DNA from: Meconema thalassinum
Lineage: Eukaryota; Arthropoda; Insecta; Orthoptera; Tettigoniidae
Assembly (NCBI GenBank): GCA_946902985.2
Contig: OX336389.2
Coordinates: 1,015,591,441 to 1,015,655,440 of the forward strand
DNA: 64,000 bases
Reading direction: 5' to 3'
Numbering within the stretch: position 1 is the first letter of the stretch; each line of letters begins with the position of its first letter. Below, piece by piece: positions 23,190-33,344 of the stretch. Both the position numbers and the translations under genes were made by a program. Under the pieces are notes generated by a model, which ran no database searches, was not told where the DNA came from, and saw only the letters and a list, made by a program, of their open reading frames with translations.

Positions 23190-24390
23190 TTGAGAGTAAG
23201 AGGGTTAATATCATTATTAGGACCCGGATATTTATGACATATCATATTTTTCTGATATATTTTATTCATGACAAATGTACGATGATGATTTAAGCTAATC
23301 TCATTCAAATTATGTCATTAAGCATAATTAACACTCCGAACAGGAAAGGGTTGCAATTCTGGCTGTATAACATTCATTTTAAACATAGTACATGACAAAC
23401 ATAGCCTAAGGGAACGACTTTTTCCTCCAATGTCTAAATATGTTCCTTTAGTAATTTACGCCTTATCCAATTAAAAATATTATTGTAATGCCAGTAGATT
23501 CGGATAACAAATGTGCGGATACGGATAAGTCATGCAGATGCGGGGCGGATAACGTTTTGTTTATCCGCACAGGGCTCCAGTGATAGTCATAGAATTTTGC
23601 CAAACTTTTGTCAATCTACTTTTAGCAACCACAATCAATTTCCTCCCACCCTCCCTTGGAACAGTCAGGGATGTTGTAGATGGCTTTGAAGCAATGTGGA
23701 ATTTTCTTTGGTCATGGTGCCTTGGGGCCATCGACGGAATGCATATTGAAGTGTCCACCACAGCAAAATGCAGTGGATTATTATAATTATCATAGGTGGT
23801 ATTCCATTGTTCGTTCGGCTGTGGCAGACCACAACTACAAATTTATGTACATTAATGAGGGTTCACCACGAAAGAACAATGATGGAGATAGATATATATA
23901 TCGCTGTTCACGATTACCTGCAATGCTGGAGTCAAATCCAGTTATTGCAAGTTTCACAAGACAGTTGGAAGGTGTCACAGTTCCCTTGGTGTTGATCGGA
24001 GACTCTGGGTTTGCACTCACGCCTCGACTCATGAAACCGCTTCCCCATGGCACCCAGGATCCTGCTGAGCGACACTACAACTACCATTTATCACTTGCTC
24101 GGCGAGTTGTGGAGAACGCGTTTGGACGATTGAAGGCAAGCATTCGCATGCTTCACAAAAGAATGGTCAGCATTGACAATGTGTCCACGTTTGTAAAGAC
24201 GTGCTGTGTATTGCACAATTTGTGCGAGTCGATGGGTGAAAATCACTTGCTGGAAGGCGATAACAGGCAACCAAGACAGAATATACCACATCATGTTTGT
24301 GGTGTGGATGATCAAGATGAGGACTCCATTGTCATAAGGAATACATTTCTAGTGAAAAATGAAAATCCACAGCCTGCTTCCAGTCTCAGA

Positions 24391-24640
24391 CCGGGTCAGG
24401 AATGGAATGAATGAAGCCCCCATCTAGCGGCGAGGATATGAACTGTGCCGACTGCCGAGGCCTGACGCACTCCTCTGGGGCAATGATTAAATGAATGACA
24501 GATGAAATGAAATGATAGTGGAGAGTGTTGCTGGAATGAAATTTTGACAGGGAAAACCGGAGTACCCGGAGAAAAACCTGTCTGCCTCCGTTTGCACATA
24601 GCTGAATAACTTATGTTTTTTCGCATTACCATGTTCCATG
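24391..24640. repeat. Dispersed repeat joined to the Harbinger 3' end
   Basis: The segment has GCCCCCATCTAGCGGCGAGG, GACAGGGAAAACCGGAGTACCCGGAGAAAAACCTG and flanking GAATGAA runs. It looks like part of a SINE-type repeat inserted at the end of the transposase gene. No promoter boxes are identified. Confidence 0.4.
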
Positions 24641-24711
24641 CATCTTAAGTGAAATGGTCTTTTTCTCTTTTTATTGCGATATTCAAATAATTAAGGAATT
24701 TATCCTTTTCT

Positions 24712-25993
24712 CATACCTCACTGTGCCAAGATATATGAAAAGATATTAGAAAGTAGAATACGAGCCAAAGTGTAGAGAAAATTGAGAGAGGAGCAGTATG
24801 GATTCAGACCTGGGAGATCAACAGTGGATCTCATATTTTCAGTGAGACAGCTCCAGGAACACCACTACGAATTTGGAGAGGATCTGTTGATGGCCTTCCT
24901 GGACATCGAAAAGGCCTATGATAGTGTGTGTAGGGAGAAGGTTTGGAAAGCAATGGAAAACATAGGAGTGGAAAAAGGGACTGTAGGCAGAGGGAAGGAG
25001 ATGTATTGTGGAAGTGTGAGTTGTGTGAAAGTTGGAGGGGAAAGAACAGACTGGTTCAGAAAAATGAGTGGCCTGAAACAGGGTAGTGCGCTGTCACCCC
25101 TTCTCTTTATTGTGGTTATGGACGAGGTAATGACACGGATAGCAGGAAAGATAGGAGAAGATAAGATGAAAGCAATGGTGTTTGCAGATGATCTCATGGT
25201 CAGGGGAAACAAGGAGGAGGAAATTCAGGAGCAACTGAAGGCTTGGGAAGAAACAGTGGGAGAGTACGGATGGAAGTTCAACATCAGTAAATGTGAGATC
25301 CTGTTAACGACCAGGAAAAAGGACAGACCAATGAGTGGGATAACACTTGGAGGTGGACAGCTGAAGAAGGTGGAAAGTCTCAAGTACTTGGGAAGTATAG
25401 TGGAGGAAAATGGGAGAAATGACAAACAGATTACGGAACGTGGCAGACAGGCAGAAGCATTTCTGAAAAGCATTAGGAGCTTAGTGTGGAATAAAGATGT
25501 CCCACAAAAAAAGCAAGGAAGTGTTATACAGAAGCTACTATATCCCGATACTGACCTATGCTTCAGAAACGTGGACAATGAAGAAAAGAGACATAAGCAG
25601 AATACAGGCAGGTGAAATGAAGTTCCTGCGAAGTAGGATCGGAGTAACAAGAAGAGACAGGGTGAGGAATGAAAAGGTCAGGGAAATGGTGAAAGAGGAG
25701 CCCTTGCAAGGTAGGATTGAGACATCAAGACTGAGGTGGTATGGACACTTAAAGAGAATGGATGAGAAGAAGATTCCCAAGAGGATACATGAGATGCAGA
25801 TGCAGAAGAAACGACCAAGGAGAAGACCAAGAGATAGATGGCTGAAAGGAGTGGAGGAATGTGTCAAGAAGAGAGGCGAGGACTGGACCAGAGTGACAGC
25901 GGAGAGGTGGTGGGAAGAAAGAACTAAGTGGCGAGGCTTATGTTTCAAACAGACCCAGCCTGGGGCTGGAAACTGTACAAGATGATGATGATG
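24712..25993 (+). mobile_element. RTE-like LINE, 5'-truncated, copy 1
   Basis: The insertion is bounded by a 10-bp direct repeat, ATCCTTTTCT (24702-24711 and 25994-26003), and ends in a GAT microsatellite tail. It contains the RT from just before the first fingers motif to the C-terminus. A second copy in inverse orientation lies at 44157-45410. Confidence 0.88.
24782..25984 (+). pseudogene. LINE reverse transcriptase, frameshifted
   Basis: Motifs in order are: REEQYGFRPGRSTVDLIFSV, AFLDIEKAYDSVCREKVW (first catalytic Asp), SGLKQGSALSPLLF, MVFADDLMV (catalytic FADD box), a thumb with FNISKCEILLTTRK, and LKYLGSIVEENGR. It ends in the C-terminal RLRWYGHLKRM..KIPKRIH and WW.ER..WRGLC segments. 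An extra A in a run near 25507 shifts the frame compared with the copy at 44166, so the product is broken into two pieces. The 5' endonuclease is missing through truncation. The GAT tail points to RTE or a relative. Confidence 0.88.
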
Positions 25994-26003
25994 ATCCTTT
26001 TCT

Positions 26004-26876
26004 GTTTCAAGGGTGAAAACAAGGCTAAGGTCTATGTTATTTAAGAAGTTCATCAATTAATTCGCTTTTATTTTCATCTATGATAACGAAAAAATTCAAA
26101 CCTTGCATTTTATTGATGATTTTAGTGTTCTCTATGTGATCAATGTAAATATTCGCTATTATACCAGATACGTCCATTTTTATCTAACCGAACTCCTTAG
26201 AGCACGCTTATCATAGGCCTAAATTCAAACATTCCAGAATACTGTCACTACCATCACAGTTCAGACACTGTAAGTAAACAGAGCATTTAAACCCTATATT
26301 TAACTTGCATGTCACGTGCATCCATTATTGTGTATCGTGTCATAAACTGCTCCATTACTTATAAAAATATACCCTACCTGATGTGATATACCTTATGCTG
26401 CAGTTCTAGGTAGACACCCCCCTCCCACAACATAAAATCTAAAAAAAATATCTTCAAAGGTGGGTGGTTTGAATCTACTACACCATACAAAATTTCACTT
26501 TCCTTCCTGTGTGGGATTTGCATACTTCAGACAAAAGTCAGATGATATCATGCAAACACTCAAATGCTTTATTTGCACATATGTTGGACACCAAGAAGGA
26601 GGTTTCAGCCTCATACAGTTACACACTCAAAAAACTGGTCATTTATTTCATACAGATAATGTTAACAGCATTTTTCAGGGGTGGCTTGCCATCATGGACA
26701 CTGTACATTTAACCTTGCTCAGCTGTTCAATTATTATTATAAATTTTATGCTGTAATTGAGGAGCTATAGTGTTTTACTTAGATATAAAACTATGAAAAT
26801 GATTTTGTAATTTGTTATGCAGGTAGTGGATGAACAGAATATAAATAATAATTTTGTAAAATATGTAGTCATTTAT
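26004..26876. other. Space between the two Harbinger genes, no gene seen
   Basis: It is AT-rich. Converging ends of the transposase (plus strand) and the Myb-like gene (minus strand) lie on either side. The ORFs here have no motifs. Confidence 0.4.
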
Positions 26877-27344
26877 TTAACAAATGTGTAATTTCATATT
26901 CCTTTCCATCATTACTGTTTCGAAACGCGACGTTCTTTCTTGCATTGAAGTATACATTTGCACGATCTGGTGCTCCAGTATGACCTCCCTCTCCAAGAGG
27001 CCATTCCCCCTCTTGACTTCACTCACAAAGTCATCCAGGAGGGACGACTTCCTCTTTCTTCCTGCCCTCCTAAAAGCAGCTTCCTGGGTCCCAGCAGACG
27101 TAGCAGGATGGAGTGGCTGGGAATTGGATGCAGGAATGGAAGAAGAGGTTGACGTGGATGGACGAGAAATAAGTAGAGAAGGAGAAGGCATGAACTTTGA
27201 AATGGGCTGGCAGACAGGAGAGGGAGAAAGTGAAGGGTTAGAAGGAATAATATCAGAAAATTTAAGGAAACAGGAGGAGAAGGAAGAAGAGGACTGCTCC
27301 TGAATATTCCATGTTCCTACACCAAGATCAATTGGCATCACCTC
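26877..27344 (-). CDS. Myb/SANT-like Harbinger partner protein, C-terminal exon
   Basis: On the minus strand an acceptor (TATATTTGCAG) opens a 156-residue frame. A Ser/Pro-rich linker leads to a basic stretch RRAGRKRKSSLLDDFVSEVK, then to a helical LLEREVILEHQIVQMYTSMQ segment. This arrangement is typical of the DNA-binding partner encoded divergently or convergently by PIF/Harbinger elements, which helps import the transposase. A matching N-terminal SANT-like exon lies at 42780-43022 on the same strand, separated by the LINE/gypsy insertions. It could alternatively belong to an unrelated MADF-type gene. Confidence 0.6.
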   Translation of the reverse strand, partial: EVMPIDLGVGTWNIQEQSSSSFSSCFLKFSDIIPSNPSLSPSPVCQPISKFMPSPSLLISRPSTSTSSSIPASNSQPLHPATSAGTQEAAFRRAGRKRKSSLLDDFVSEVKRGNGLLEREVILEHQIVQMYTSMQERTSRFETVMMERNMKLHIC

Positions 27345-27499
27345 CTGCAAATATACACAAAATATACTGTACTACAAATGAAAAAATAGATAGGAAGAGC
27401 GACTTGTCACTTTTAAAATATACAAACTTGTTGAAAAAAATATTTACTGGTATGTGTCTGAAGCACTATCACAATAAGAAAGTGAATGCTTAAAAGGAA

Positions 27500-27645
27500 G
27501 GGATAATAAACGATGAGATCGTCTTTTCTAAAGTGGAATCCGAAGTAGCGATAACCTTGAAAAACTCACATGCACTAACGGAATTAAACCCTTGGCAATA
27601 GGCAAGCAGCTTGACCGCTGTGCCATCATACCCCTCATCTTCATC
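27500..27645 (-). repeat. tRNA-derived SINE, reverse orientation
   Basis: On the minus strand the sequence reads ATGGCACAGCGGTCAAGCTGC (A-box-like), then GCCAAGGGTTTAATTCCG (B box). Only a short head plus roughly 60 bases of body are visible. Confidence 0.6.
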
Positions 27646-27649
27646 ACCA

Positions 27650-27876
27650 ATTTCAGTTTTCCAGTTTTGGCCGGGTCGGAGCAAATATGACACCCCTCCA
27701 CTTCACTCTGTCTGTCCACCATACTTCCTCAACCACTGAACTCCACTTCAGGTCCCGTTCTCTCACACTGTCCTTCACCAAATCCATCCACCATACTCTA
27801 CGTCTTCGTCATCCTCTCTTTCCAGTCATCGGCCTCTCTATCACTTTCATCATTCATCCTTTTCACATGTCCATAC
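27650..27876 (-). pseudogene. LINE C-terminus, left part, split by gypsy B
   Basis: On the minus strand this reads GHVKRMNDES and then the W-rich C-terminal segment before the 3' end. The upstream part of the same reading (EQNRLRWYG) is at 39528 on the other side of gypsy B, so the LINE was intact here before the insertion. A related fragment is at 51905-52145. Stops and frameshifts make it inactive. Confidence 0.8.
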
Positions 27877-29337
27877 TGTAACGTGTTTTTCGAGGGGTTT
27901 TCATGCCACTGGCATAAGTCAGTAGGAAGCCATTCTCTATTTATTTGCGCGGCAAATTGTTCAGCCAAGATAAATTTTCATGTTAATTTATTATTATTAT
28001 TAATTTATTATAATTATTATTAAGATATTTTCGGAGCATTTTATAAAAATTATAAGCATACAGATAGGTTTTCTATGTCTTAGAAAACGCTATCAAGCAA
28101 ATTATTACGAACGACAATATCATAGAAAGTTATGTGATTACGGAATTTTACGGAGTTTTCGTCAGTTAGGATATTTTGAGAGACATGAGTCACTGGAAAT
28201 TCATATACAGGATTAATCTTGTCAGGAAGCATGACGCAATCCTGCGTTGCAGCTTAACGAAAAGGCGGATGTATGGAACGGAATACGACTTCACCCTACC
28301 GCCGAGTGTAATGAGCCAGAGGAGGGGAATATAGCGCGTGGGGTGCAGCCAATCAGTGGAGACCACGTAAGCTAGAAGTCGGATGAAGAGTGGGGATGCG
28401 ACGTGTGGATATATCGTTCAGCGCGCCGTGGAACGAGGACTATCTGTATAGAACTTAACGAGTACGGTTGTACGCAGGAGTCGCTCCGATGTTCCGTGGA
28501 GTGGAGGACTAACTTTTGTAAAACTTAACCAGTGTGGTAGTACGAGTGTTTGGGTCCGATGTACGGACCATAGAATTATCTAATCTACCAGAATCTCATC
28601 AAATATCGACAAAGATGTCGACGTCCAGGAGACTGTGGGAAGCTCACAGCATCATCCAGTACGAGGGAAAGGCTTCGGCCATTTCCAGTGGTAAGCGCGA
28701 ATGACGCAGAAATACGCAATCTCTCATTTCTCTTTGTTTTATATTTCATATTTCAGTAACTTCATAGCTTGGGAATAAGAGTAAAATCAATAATTTATCA
28801 GACTCCGTTTTCACGTAATTTTCTATCGGTAATATTAAAATTGCAACGCTCCAATTTAAATTTTAAACTTATTATTATTATTAATTTTGCTATACTTGTT
28901 TTATATAATAAATTCATTTCTTTTACAATGCAATCTTTGCTTTCAGTATGTAGCATTAGATATAGACCAATTCCTTCTCCTGATACAATTGTTTGTTGGG
29001 TTAATGATCCAATCATACCACGATCTGAGAGTAAAGATTCTTGAAGGTGTTCTACCAGAGCTAGACGTTGTTAAATACAAATTTAGATTTCAGCATTGCA
29101 TTGAGGTCTTGGCGCCCATTAAAACAACATAGCTTAGGCAAAGGTAAACAGTTACATTTATCACCCAACAGTTAGGGGCAGCCAAACCGTTACACTTGTT
29201 GCTACCAACATGGGGCTTTAATTAATGTTACATTTGTCGCTCAACGTGAGGGTCAAACTGTTACAATTGTCGCTCACGTGTGGGCTAGCGAAACGCTACA
29301 CTTGTCGCTCAACGTAAGGGCTAGCAAAACTGCTACA
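27877..29337 (+). repeat. 5' LTR of gypsy B
   Basis: It is unusually long for the group. It contains a short ORF with a splice donor, an acceptor-like site, and at its 3' end several degenerate copies of a roughly 35-bp unit containing TTGTCGCTCAACGT. The boundary is set by comparison with the 3' copy. Confidence 0.93.
28615..28704 (+). CDS. Short LTR ORF with internal splice donor
   Basis: ATGTCGACGTCCAGGAGACT opens a frame beginning MSTSRRLWEAHS and closing after 29 codons. A good donor (AGTG|GTAAGC) lies just before the stop. About 260 bases downstream, TTTGCTTTCAG is a plausible acceptor at 28936-28946, followed by about 33 further open codons in phase. The same arrangement is preserved in the 3' LTR (from about 38803). 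No known domain is recognised. Function and expression are unknown. Confidence 0.35.
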   Translation: MSTSRRLWEAHSIIQYEGKASAISSGKRE

Positions 29338-29375
29338 ATTGTCGCCGACAACTTGGGGCTGAAAACCTAATAACA
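29140..29375 (+). repeat. Degenerate roughly 35-bp tandem repeat across the LTR boundary
   Basis: Copies of a unit resembling TTACAnTTGTCGCTCAACGT, with GGGCTAGCAAAACTGC in between, are repeated about six times. They continue a little past the LTR end (TTGTCGCCGACAACTTGGGG). The same array closes the 3' LTR. Confidence 0.75.
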
Positions 29376-29450
29376 TTTGTGGAAGGAGAAGGGTATATAT
29401 TTCTGTGCCTGTATTTTGGGGGTTATTTGTCTGTATCAGTGTATATCATT

Positions 29451-30466
29451 ATGGGGGATGAGAAAGAAAGACAGATGAGGTTACGTAGTGGTCATCAACG
29501 GGAGAGTGATGATACGAGCAGTATGTCGAGTGATGGTAGTACCGGGGTAGCGGAGGTAAATCCCGATACTGAAACAGGGAGTGTAGGCGGCCAACCAGAA
29601 TTAAAAACTTTACTTCTCGAGTTCATGTATCAGATCAAAGTTAGTAGTGATGCCTTAAATGCAAAATTAGAACAGAATAATGCAAAATTAGAACAAAACA
29701 ACTCTAAATTAGAACAAAACAGTAGGGAAAATAAAGAAAGTACAGATGCCTTAAACGCCAGATTAGAACAAAACAGTAGGGAAAATAAAGAAAGTACAGA
29801 CGCTTTAAATGCTAAACTGGAACAAAACAACGCTAAATTAGAACAAAACAGTAGGGAAAATAAAGAAAGTACAGAAGCTTTAAATGAAAAATTAGAACAG
29901 AATAATGCAAAATTAGATAAGAACAACAAGGAAATTAGTGTGAAAATGGAGCAGATTAGAGGAGAAATCAGAGGAGTAATGGAAGAGAAGGTTAAAGAGA
30001 TCATTGCAGATGTAGACAAGAAATTAGGAAAAGTACAGGAGGAGTTAGAAATTAGAATCAGTACACAGGCTGAAAATTTAAAAGAACTAGTGCAACTGGA
30101 AACACAGCAGGTCAAAAAGCAATTGGGGGGAGAAATTGACAAGATTCAAGTATCAACTAAAGAGGTTAAGGAACAGCTGGGGGGTAGAATTGAGAAAGTC
30201 CACTCGCAAATAGTTAGAGATGTAAATTATTTAAGAGAGAGTAATAGAGAGAGCATTAGCAAGATTGAGGAGAAACAAGCAAAGCTATATGATAAAGTAG
30301 AAGAATCAGAAGGAAACATTAAATTAACAGTAAACAGTATTGAGAGGAAGGCTGAGGAGAAAATCGCAGAATTGGAGTTAAAATTAAAAGCTAGGATCAG
30401 GCAAGAAAATAGTCAGAATAGGCCAGTTTTTGTGAATAGCACACACAGGGAGGTAGAACTGGGTAA
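29451..30466 (+). pseudogene. gag: gypsy B gag, N-terminal part, coiled coil
   Basis: The likely start is MGDEKERQMRLRSG rather than the upstream Met, because the acidic, basic N-terminus begins there. A long coiled coil follows, built of repeats such as ALNAKLEQNNAKLEQN and SRENKEST, then a charged helical stretch. At about codon 339 the frame is interrupted by the long-TIR transposon. The reading resumes in phase at 33743 if one TAA of the duplication is retained. The apparent C-terminus of the long ORF (to 30557) is translated transposon sequence. Confidence 0.85.
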
Positions 30467-30856
30467 TAGTCCAGTGAATAGAGGTCTGTTACCTTACAAA
30501 CGGTCCGGTAGTTCTAAATTTTTTATATGTTGTCTAGGACGGCTAGTAGGTGTTTAAAATGTAAAATGCACAATTTTCCTCCCTCCGCGCCCGCCGCCAT
30601 ATTGGAAAAATCGCAAAAAATCGGCACTTTCTTGATATTTTCGCCTATATCTCCATTTTGGTGTGTTTTAGTGAAAAGAGAGTTCTAGTCAATGTTGTAG
30701 ATAATTAAATTTCCTACAATTTACGTTCATTATTTTGTTTCTAGGACTTATGGTTACGGAAATATTTACTTTTTAAACAATAAAAAAAATCACATTTTTC
30801 AGATATTTTGCCAAAATTATAACTTTAGAACGCTGTAATTCTGTTATGGCCTATTC
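30467..30856 (+). repeat. Left TIR of the nuclease transposon
   Basis: It matches the reverse complement of the right end block by block. Shared blocks are TTACAAACGGTCCGGTAGTT, TAGGTGTTTAAAATG, CGCGCCCGCCGCCATATTG, TTAAATTTCCTA, TTTCTAGGACTTATGGTTAC and TTCAGATATTTTG. Confidence 0.85.
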
Positions 30857-31362
30857 TAGAAAAACGAGTATCACAATATAATTTGTAGAGAATTTAATTA
30901 CCTACAAAATGCATGTCATTCTTTAGCCAACCATTTGAAGTGGGGGTAAGTATAAAAATTAAAACAATGGGTATATTGCTTTTTTCGCTTTTGTGACTCC
31001 ACATAAAGAAAATGCACAAACTATTTTCCAGCTATGGCTTGAATTTTTAGTTAATACTAACCATACTTGAGCTTCTTACATGTAACAGTGCAATTATAAT
31101 GAGGCAGGTACTATATTTCACTTAAATATCCACTGGTGAGAGGAGATGTTCAATTCCAAACAATCCACCAACACAGCAAGTACATTTTTAAAGATTCATT
31201 TATTTAAACAAAATAAGATCAAAATACAGCAATAATCTTACAAAAATCAGTAGTGAATAAACTAAGAACATAAAATAAAACTGATTTACTGGAGCTTCGC
31301 TCATTTTGTAGGGGATGAGTGAATGAAGTCGGAGTCTTCATTGTCCTCCTCAAATAGTGAAG

Positions 31363-33232
31363 TTAGTAGATCGTCTTCGTCGTCGAGGTGACTTCCTCCC
31401 TGTTATTACATTCTTCTCTACTACATACTTTGCAAAGGGCGGAACAACTTAGGCCCGCCTTTCTACAGCCACACGCCCCCATACAGCCAGTTGTGCATCT
31501 GCATGAGATGTTGTTAAGCAGGTTTGGGGGAGCAGCGTCTCTACTCATCCTGATGGGCTCCAGTCTTCCAGCTTTTCTACACCAGCCCAAATCGATAGGG
31601 TCCTTGTCAATCCTCATCCACTGCATGACCTGGTGATATGTCCTCAGAAAGTGGAAATGTGCTGCGTCAGTAGTTGGAGGTAGTTTAGCCAGGTTGAGTT
31701 TAATGGCACTAGTCTTCAATTTGCTATAGCGAAGGGAGTTCAACGAATGTTCTCCACTGCCACCATACAGGGATATCAAGATTTTCTCCCCTGCTGCTGA
31801 AATTTCTTGGGGACTGGCAGCAGGGTCTTCGAACCTCTTAGCCTGCTCCTGCAATGATGGGTCTTTTGTAAAATGTTGCCAGAATTTATTCTTTCCAAAC
31901 CCAAAAATGTTTGAAGTGGTGTCACAGCCCGATATTGCGTGCAGGAGCCTTTGGAGTTGTACTTGTAGGAGGAGGCGGAGTAGATTGCTTCTGGATGTTT
32001 TTTCCTCGCTGGTTTTTTTAGGTAAACATTATTTACCGCAGGTGTTGTGCCAGTCAGCAGTACAAGTAGGTCAATGTCTTCCCCGACAATGATAACGACG
32101 TCGTACGTGGGGGAGAGGTGTTTAGCTGTGGCAACTATCAACCTGTCAGCATCTTCGGAAGCTTGGTCTGTAGATATGTTTGACGCTTGCAATTCACTGG
32201 AGAGCAGCTTCACAAATCTGTCCTTGTTCCCCTCATTGGCCAAGAACTTATCCTGAGATGTGGTGTTAACAATTGCTTTGTTAAAGACCACGTCTGGTGA
32301 TGAGTTTGGCTTGTACCTTCTTGCTCGTTCTGCAGTCTTGGTCCCTTGATGAGAAGGATCTGTAATGTAGCCATCAAAAATCACCATCACATCGGTGCCA
32401 TAATGACGTCGAACGTACTTGACGTAACCCTGGCAAATTCCTCCAAAGGTCAAGCTGCTGTTCCATACAACTTTGTGCAGAAGGTACCCTCCATCAATAA
32501 CGACCATGGAACGTTGAGGTAGTTGGAAGTCTTGTGGAAGTGGCGAGAAAGCTGTGTGTAATAATGATTTCGTCCCTTTACGCATACCGTCCTCATTAAA
32601 CAAAGACATAGAGAAAGGTAGTTCTGCAGATCTTCTTCTGATTGTTTCGCTATACACATGCGGTTAAAAAGCGTGAGTGGGTCAACAGATAACTTCTTGC
32701 CTCCCACCTTCATTGAGTTTTTATCGAACATCAGTGTGATCACTTTGTCTTTTTTCTTAAAAGACGCCTCTCCGAATGTGTTTCCAACTATTTTTGCTAC
32801 CCCTGCACCTCCTACCACTTGGGCTTGGTGACAATTAACCTGGTCACTTCCCACTACGCCAGAGTTAATGTTGATGATTAAATTAGTTTCGGGAAAGGGT
32901 GGGTGTTTGGAAAACCAATCAAATAGAATCCCCACATCATGAGCGTCACGACTCATTCTAGTAGGCCTCATTTCCACGTGCTGCTCAGAGAACGTTGATG
33001 TTACGTTGCTGTACTTCTCGATTTCATGAGCAATATTTTGCAGGCAGGTCATCCCACTCAACAGAGTGCTCTCAGACATGCCCCTTCCGATTAATCCTCC
33101 CCCTATTTTCATATCCTTCATTAGCATTTGTTCGATTGTCATGTCGGTCCAAATACCGGACCAGAACTTGTCTGATCTTCGAACAGTGAAATGACCCTCC
33201 ATTGTGAACTTCTTCAACTCAGTGTCTGCCAC
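31363..33232 (-). pseudogene. PIN/XPG-like nuclease with Cys-rich C-terminal domain
   Basis: About 620 codons, read from MADTELKKFTMEG, are spread over three frames through two frameshifts (near 32600 and 31950). The N-terminal part has DVGILFDWFSKHPPF and LFNRMCIAKQSEEDLQNY. Next comes SLFNEDGMRKGTKS and then the nuclease-like core. It shows VVIDGGYLLHK (first Asp), VMVIFDGY (second Asp), SEDADRLIVATA and IIVGEDIDLLVLL, an acidic-cluster pattern of PIN/FEN/XPG nucleases. A conserved LLHAISGCDTTSNIFGFGK follows. The C-terminus carries about nine clustered cysteines (SCRCTTGCMGACGC through CSREECNN), probably zinc binding. Similar proteins of unknown function occur widely in animal genomes. 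There is no RNase H-fold DDE motif. The two shifts inactivate this copy. Confidence 0.75.
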
Positions 33233-33344
33233 TCTCCCTTTCAGTAAGGAACGTAGTTCTGGCGTTGGCCCCTAGGTACCACCACTTACCGGGTTAAAAC
33301 TGACATAACCTTAATCATCCCAAGTACCTGGTTTTACCACACTC

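Larger units (their letters stand above)
21840..23204 (-). mobile_element. piggyBac-like element nested in the hAT-like element
   Basis: The ends are CCCTCTTGCTCTCA and, on the other strand, CCCTCTTACTCTCA, each bounded by TTAA (21836-21839 and 23205-23208). This is the canonical piggyBac target and end form. Only an acidic first exon remains on the minus strand. The rest (about 22000-22620) has no transposase core, so the copy is internally deleted. Confidence 0.82.
21678..23579. mobile_element. hAT-like nonautonomous element inside the Harbinger gene
   Basis: The ends are imperfect inverted repeats of the type T(A/G)(A/G)AGCCCTG..CGGATA. They are flanked by the 8-bp direct repeat GTGATAGT at 21670-21677 and 23580-23587. 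An 8-bp duplication is the hallmark of hAT insertions. GGATAT/GGATAA motifs recur near both ends. I see no hAT transposase inside. Its interior is mostly a later piggyBac-like insertion. Confidence 0.75.
21293..24390 (+). pseudogene. PIF/Harbinger transposase, interrupted by nested elements
   Basis: Two halves flank a 1.9-kb insertion. The left half (to 21677) has the N-terminal helical region, with RSGRWWDTIVPRFSDAAWKE, and then SVDKRVAIALYALSSSSEYR after a one-base frameshift near 21553. The right half, from 23580, has the catalytic triad of DDE_Tnp_4 enzymes: GAIDGMHIE (first Asp), VLIGDSGFAL (second Asp) and VVENAFGRLK (Glu). A further frameshift lies near 23770. Removing the insertion and one copy of its 8-bp duplication makes the frame continuous across the junction. 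The C-terminus runs into a repeat at about 24385. The gene is inactive. It pairs with the Myb-like gene on the opposite strand. Confidence 0.9.

Noticed and set aside
29630..30142. 170-codon Ser/Phe/Leu-rich ORF on the minus strand
   Set aside because: It is the complement of the repetitive coiled-coil region of gypsy B gag and has no independent support.
30467..30557. C-terminal 30 residues of the long gag ORF of gypsy B
   Set aside because: This is translated TIR of the nuclease transposon. The true gag continues at 33743.
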